64,000 nucleotides of DNA from Sparassis latifolia (lineage: Eukaryota; Basidiomycota; Agaricomycetes; Polyporales; Sparassidaceae). Made by a program: the position numbers and the translations under genes. Each line of letters starts with the position of its first letter. Within the stretch, counting starts at the first letter, position 1. The notes below the pieces were generated by a model, which was given only the letters and a program-made list of their open reading frames with translations, was not told the DNA's origin and made no database searches. This document shows, piece by piece, positions 59,567 to 64,000 of this stretch. The stretch covers positions 3,472,001 to 3,536,000 of the forward strand of contig CM031561.1 in assembly GCA_018466975.1 (NCBI GenBank), read 5' to 3'.

Positions 59567-59937
59567 GGGGTTCAACAGGACCCTGGATAATCCCCCCAAA
59601 GGTCGTCGCCAAAACCCCCGGACTTTGCAGTTTTCTGTCCGGACGGTTTTTGGCCATTTTATCCGAGATTTGTCCGGAAATAGCGACATCCTCGCTCTGG
59701 GGGCTTCCATTTTAGGTAATTTGTGGCTATTTTTAGCCATTTTCGGCTTTTCCCGGAGATTTTCCGGCGATTTTTGCCCCAGAACAGCTCCATGTCCGGA
59801 TAGTACGACGGCTACATGGTCCTTAGGGGGTCCATTTGTCCGGACATGGCGACGGCGTGAGGTCGATTTTCGCAAAAATCTGTCCGGATTTGGCGACGAC
59901 CTTTTGGGGGATTATCCAGGGTCCTGGTTCAACCCCC
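59567..59937. mobile_element. MITE-like element, about 370 bp
   Basis: The ends are inverted: GGACCCTGGATAATCC near the left and GGATTATCCAGGGTCC near the right, continuing to GGTCGTCGCCAAA, about 40 bases of near identity. The outermost bases (GGGGTTCAAC against GTTCAACCCC) are less exact. Inside, TGTCCGGA occurs five times, usually followed about three bases later by GCGAC. ORFs on both strands across it (for example plus 59553-60065) are products of the element, not genes. No clear target duplication was seen. Confidence 0.75.
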
Positions 59938-61326
59938 TGCCACGGGAAACACACCGTGACGGCGACATATATACCATTCGACTGCATATCTTTCAGGATC
60001 ACATCGCGCCTTCATTAAAGCTGGGCTGTCTCAGTTCTCAGTTTGGTGCGTCACTTTCCATATAGACTGTCTCCTTCGTCGTCATCGCTGGTTCGCTTCC
60101 CCGATTGACCGAGAAACCGGTACTGGCTACATATAAGACGTGTCGTTTGAGCTCGGATGAAGTTGCAACTCTCCCCCTTCTTTCACCTTCCCCTGCGAGG
60201 CAGCCTCCCGCCGCGCACGCGCACATAGCCTCAACACCGCCGGACACACCTTTCTGCTTCTCCGTGTCGCATTCTTGAAGCATGACGCGTCTTTGCATGG
60301 TCCATCAGGCCTTCAGGCGCGATGCCCTATCCCTGTATCCTCCTTGCGCTCTCCCCTAATGGCTGACAGGCTGTGACCTGGTCCGAGCTTGAGACAGCAT
60401 ATATGCAACTTGCAGGTTATACTACTTGGAGCTTATCTGGAGACGTGTACGGTTATTCTAGCCGTGGTGAGTACCAGTAACAGACTTAGTGGGTTGTTAC
60501 CCCTCTAACGTCAGCCAGTGGACCATCCCCAAGAGTGATCCACACTCAGTGGCAAATTACCGGACCACATTCGGAAGATGTCATATGGAGTGCGTAAATT
60601 ATTCGTTGAGAATTCAGAACTTCTACATAACGCAGCGCATTTACGCTGCCAAACAAAAATACAATCACGGAACCGTCGAGGCACGGTACCCTGAGTGATG
60701 TGATGTTCAACACTGAAGTACTGACTGCTCGAGTTATTCAGAATTCTCTGTCGGATCAGAATACTAATTGGGTTTCATTCCCGGTCTTGAATGTCGAAAC
60801 CTCTATTGGTACCCTAGGGTGAAGTTGCGATCCCGGTCGTCACAGTACTGAACACGATAACGGACAATTTCATTGAACAAAATAGAAGCCGTTCACTACA
60901 TCCGCCGTCTTCCCAGCATCCTACATTGAAGTGTCTACACTGATCTCCGCCCTTTTTTCAGCACGATACCCTGATTAGCGTTCGCATCAGCAAACTTGAT
61001 GTGACCGTCCATCACAGATGGCCACCGTGATTAGTGCTCGGACTTGCTGATGTCAACAAGAGATTGTTCTCGGAATGAATGTTCATTTTCTTTGCAACCG
61101 TGCTTGACTTGAGCATTTGTATACTTAACATCTGCTCTCTCAAACATGCTGCCGTGGTATCGTCACGTCAATGCGGACGCAACAGCGCCAATTCGGCTGT
61201 CTTCCATTGTTAGTGAACATGTCATCATTCCCTTGCAAGTCCCATGAATGTCAGACAGTGGCGATAATAGGTACAACGGTTATACACCCAACAGATTTTT
61301 TAATTACAAAACTCAGTCTAGCCGTA
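59938..61326. other. long intergenic stretch, nothing recognised
   Basis: About 1.4 kb between the MITE-like element and tRNA-Val. Only short ORFs occur and no repeats were evident by eye. Confidence 0.45.
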
Positions 61327-61408
61327 GGTTCAATGGTGTAGTGGTTATCATACCTGTCTTACATCTCTTGTTCACAGGCGGTCGCCGGTTCGACCCCGGC
61401 TTGAACCA
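61327..61408 (+). tRNA. tRNA-Val (anticodon TAC) with 9-nt intron
   Basis: Acceptor stem GGTTCAA pairs perfectly with TTGAACC, followed by discriminator A. The D-arm region GGTGTAGTGGTTATCA gives the A box, and GGTTCGACCCC gives the T-arm/B box. The anticodon stem CCTGT/ACAGG encloses CTTACA, the intron TCTCTTGTT and C, so the loop is CTTACAC with anticodon TAC. The intron sits after position 37, as expected. Confidence 0.9.
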
Positions 61409-61938
61409 TTTTGCCAGGGCCTTCGCACAAGGAGGCTTCCGAGAAAATAGCAGGGGTCTTCCCGGGGAAAAAGAAACATGGCCAGAAAAACTCAAGAGAC
61501 TTTTCCGGGAAAAGAATGTATTTTTCTGATAAAACTTCCATATATGTTGTATAAAGTTATTTCTTCAAGAAATATATTGCCTTTGAGTCACAGTTTTTCC
61601 CCGGATATTCCCGTGAGATTTACTTTGTCGCTTTTCTCAGGTTTTTGCCCGGGACCGTGCAATGTGTCTTGTGAATGTGCAGTGCACACACACACTAGAT
61701 GACCAAGACATGTCTCACTATCTTACTGTTCACCATCTTAACTTACTGACAGCCTAAACTGTACAATATTTTTGACAAAACATGCAGAAGTCATAATGAA
61801 GATCTGAAACTGTAACTTCAAATTCCAAGGATTGATTTGCAATGAAAATGGCTGGAAGTGCTGACTTCAGTTATATCTTGCTTACCTCAGTTCTGATTGA
61901 GGTCAGGGAAAAAAACATTTTGTCAACCATTATCTCCC
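61409..61938. other. spacer between two tRNA genes
   Basis: No gene. Short ORFs on both strands overlap tRNA-Val and its flank (61248-61541) and are shadows. Confidence 0.5.
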
Positions 61939-62033
61939 CTCCCTGACAGGGAATCGAACCCTGCTCTCGCGCGCACCAGCTTGGAAGCTGAAACGGTGAC
62001 AGGCGCGTGTACTGACCGCTATACGATCAGGGA
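61939..62033 (-). tRNA. tRNA-Asp (anticodon GTC) with intron of about 21 nt
   Basis: On the minus strand, acceptor TCCCTGA pairs with TCAGGGA and the discriminator is G, as usual for Asp. The T-arm is CAGGGTTCGATTCCCTG. The anticodon stem CGCGC/GCGCG encloses CTGTCA and an intron (CCGTTTCAGCTTCCAAGCTG plus G) before the last loop base. The exact intron edge may be off by one. It lies head-to-head near SWC5. Confidence 0.88.
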
Positions 62034-62113
62034 TTGGATAACGTCGTAGTTCAATCTATATTTACCAACTGTCGCTCATCGCCCTCAGTCTTCGCACTTT
62101 CTTGAACTCTACC

Positions 62114-63000
62114 ATGGCGAACAGAGAATCCGACTCTGAAGATGACCCAGATTACCTCCCTCCTGGTGATGCCGGTGAGACAGACTCACAGTGGATCATT
62201 GCTTGTGCTAAATTGCATTGTAGAGTCCTCTTCCTCCGATGAGGAACCAGACGCGAAGCGTGCTCGCACCAGCTCCCCACAGTCGACGGAGATGAACGAG
62301 GCGGACAAACAGTATGTATTATCGATCATAATGATATGTTGCCACTTAGCTGAATTGCAATAGGGAGCTTTGGGCTGCATTCCAAGCGTCAGTTGCAACG
62401 CCTTCTGTGAGGCCTCCGCCGCCCTCGCAGGTCATGGTGAAGATCGTTAAGCGCTTCAGCTTCGCCGGAGAGGAGGTTACGTGAGTGCCCGCAGGTTCCA
62501 CTCCTCATTCGATTAGGATTGAGGTAGTCTTATATCCCAGAGAAACCAAAGAAGTACCGGAGGATTCTGAAGATGCCATGAAGTGGCCCCGCTGGCGACC
62601 ACCAGAAGGAGAGGATAACACGGTTTATCAGCCGGAGTCATCAGCAGTCCAATCCGGAGACACTACTCCGTCGTCCAATGCCACTCAGCCTCCGACTACT
62701 CCCACTCCTGCAAAGCCCCCTGTTCCTGCAAAAGCAGCCCCAAAGCGTCCTGGTCCTCGCAAACCAAAGATCACACTAGCTTCGGCTCCCAGAGCTGCGA
62801 AGAAGCTAACGACTCTGGACAAGTCCGCCATGGATTGGCGTGCGCACGTCGACACTGAAGGGGCATCAGGCCTCAAGGACGAGCTCGAAGCAAATAGGCG
62901 CGGTGGAGGGTATCTCGAGAAGGTTGAGTTCTTGCAGAGGGTTGAAGATCGTAAGGCAGGTGCCCTGGAAGCGAGCACGTCAAAACGCAGACGAAGGTGA
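62114..63000 (+). CDS. SWC5: SWR1 chromatin-remodelling complex subunit SWC5 (BCNT/CFDP1 family)
   Basis: SWC5 helps the SWR1 complex exchange H2A for H2A.Z. ATG at 62114 begins MANRESDSEDDPDYLPPGDA, the acidic N terminus typical of the family (histone binding). Three GT-AG introns follow: after GDA, after ADKQ and after FAGEEVT. The middle is Pro/Ala/Lys-rich (PAKPPVPAKAAPKRPGPRK). The diagnostic BCNT-C domain is at the end: KKLTTLDKSAMDWRAHVDTE, LKDELEANRRGGGYLEKVEF and LQRVEDRK, closing with the basic tail TSKRRRR and the stop at 62998-63000. The length is about 245 residues, as in homologs. Intact. Confidence 0.93.
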
Positions 63001-63183
63001 GGGGTACATAGTATATTGGTATCGTGCTGCAGACGTCGTACTGTATTATACAACCCTTGCAATAGGGAATTGGGTCCAAAATACGCGGGTACAGATTACA
63101 GCGGGAGGCACAGGAAATGCTACAAGGCAATTCGACTTGAAGGGGTACTTACATTGTTACAACTTTTGAAGCGATAGTATTCT

Positions 63184-64000
63184 CTAAGCCGGAGCTTTGC
63201 AAACGCGCTTGTGCTCGCTCCAGTGGGATTTCTGACACCCTTGGTCACAGTATCTGTCAGACAGATTATTAGTACTGAAAGTAAGCGACAGCAGCTCGAC
63301 ACTTGCCTTGTCTTCGAGCATCCACCGCACTTCCTGAGGACGGCACTCGGGTTACTGCACCACGAGCAACGGTAGAGGGCGACAGAGTTGGTGTTGATTT
63401 TGGGATGTGAGCACCGCTCGGGCTGCGGCGAATCATCATCCACCTTCAGATCGTCTAGCCATGCAGCTAGATCATCTTCCGCTTTCTCGGCAGAAATACT
63501 CTTGTCTTCCGACCCGCCTGTGTCAAACCGGGCGATGACGTCCTTCCATTCCTCGACTGCTTTCGGGTATAGATCAAAGATCATCTCTTGCGTGAGCCGC
63601 ATTTGAGTCCTCTTCGGTGGATTCCCCAAGAACTTGCCAAATTGATCAGCAGTTTCAAGCTTCTTGCGCGCCAGCTGAGCAAATATTCAGAAAGCGCATG
63701 CATGCGAGTACGCGAGTTACTCACATCTAGCTCTGCCAGGTTTGTGCTAATTTCCGGTCCTTGGAGGGCGATAGTCAGGATAATGTACCAGTTGAGAATG
63801 ATCTGCATATTCCTAGAGTCAGGTGGCGCCTCAGCGATGAAGGTCTTTGCATCCTCCAAAGCCGACATCAAGAAGGCTACACCTTCGGAGTAGTCTTTGC
63901 CTCCGGCTTTGGCTTCCATGAGGAAGCTGACAGCAAGGTTTCCGGCGTGATCCACGGCGCGCCACAGCATGTAGTTGCGTACGAAGGGAGTGATGTTCTT
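63184..64000 (-). CDS. MYND-type zinc-finger protein (5' end beyond window)
   Basis: Coding begins beyond 64000, with the visible part opening KNITPFVRNYMLWRAVDHAG. It continues through TFIAEAPPDSRNMQIILNWY, an intron after LAELD, and KKLETADQFGKFLGNPPKRT and RLTQEMIFDLYPKAVEEWKD. The C terminus is a MYND finger: CSWCSNPSAVLRKCGGCSKT, then after an intron with a GC-AG boundary (AG|GCAAGT), YCDQGCQKSHWSEHKRVC. The stop is at 63184-63186. MYND fingers bind proteins, often Pro-rich motifs. The N-terminal helical region is not recognised. It is convergent with SWC5. Confidence 0.85.

Noticed and set aside
59553..60065. 170-codon plus-strand ORF and its minus-strand counterpart
   Set aside because: They span the MITE-like element from end to end; composition is set by the element.

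Overview
The window looks like nuclear DNA of a basidiomycete fungus, most likely an agaricomycete. Coding ORFs are broken by many 48-60 nt GT-AG introns, two tRNA genes carry introns, and several families seen here (Helitron with Rep and Pif1 domains, small kinase-like proteins, DUF6589-like and RecQ-like genes, C2H2/RING proteins) are typical of that group. The species cannot be named from the sequence. All gene models below were spliced by eye, so exon edges are approximate unless exact positions are given.

Layout. 1-7.4 kb (minus strand): a C2H2/RING-finger protein, an ADGF/ADA2-type adenosine deaminase and a small acidic-tailed protein. 7.4-8.6 kb: an AT-rich element with 413-bp terminal inverted repeats that contain a tRNA-like segment. 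8.7-12.0 kb: two divergent unknown genes around a GC-rich degenerate tandem-repeat block. 12.2-19.3 kb (minus): one decayed Helitron coding unit with an N-terminal Cys/His region, HUH Rep domain, Pif1-type helicase and a C-terminal ubiquitin-specific-protease-like segment. It is broken by in-frame stops and one frameshift. 20.5-27.6 kb: an MFS exporter, a DUF4336-type protein and a second C2H2/RING protein paralogous to the one at 1-3 kb. 28-36.5 kb (minus): an array of three apparently intact small kinase-like genes, one pseudogene and three fragments. A plus-strand gene with a PD-(D/E)XK-like motif sits inside this array.

38.9-46.9 kb is a block of decayed genes: DUF6589-like, RecQ-like, DNA polymerase alpha (POL1) and proteasome ATPase RPT6. 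The last two converge on a 100-N assembly gap. From 48.5 kb onward the genes are mostly intact housekeeping or conserved genes: a small conserved protein, the mitochondrial Mg2+ channel MRS2, a single-pass membrane protein, a mitochondrial TPR protein divergent from a conserved membrane protein, a P-loop polynucleotide-kinase-like protein with an RG-rich tail, tRNA-Val, tRNA-Asp, SWR1 subunit SWC5 and a MYND-finger protein cut by the window end. Two short inverted-repeat elements (MITE-like) lie at 52.4 and 59.6 kb. A 111-bp direct repeat occurs at 42.4 and 53.2 kb.

The strongest candidates for something undescribed are the protease-like domain fused to the Helitron helicase, the long-TIR element with tRNA-like sequence, and the kinase array with its embedded PD-(D/E)XK-like gene. 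Frameshifts and premature stops are confined to the transposon, the kinase relics and the 39-47 kb block, while neighbouring genes splice cleanly. This argues for genuine decay rather than general sequencing error.
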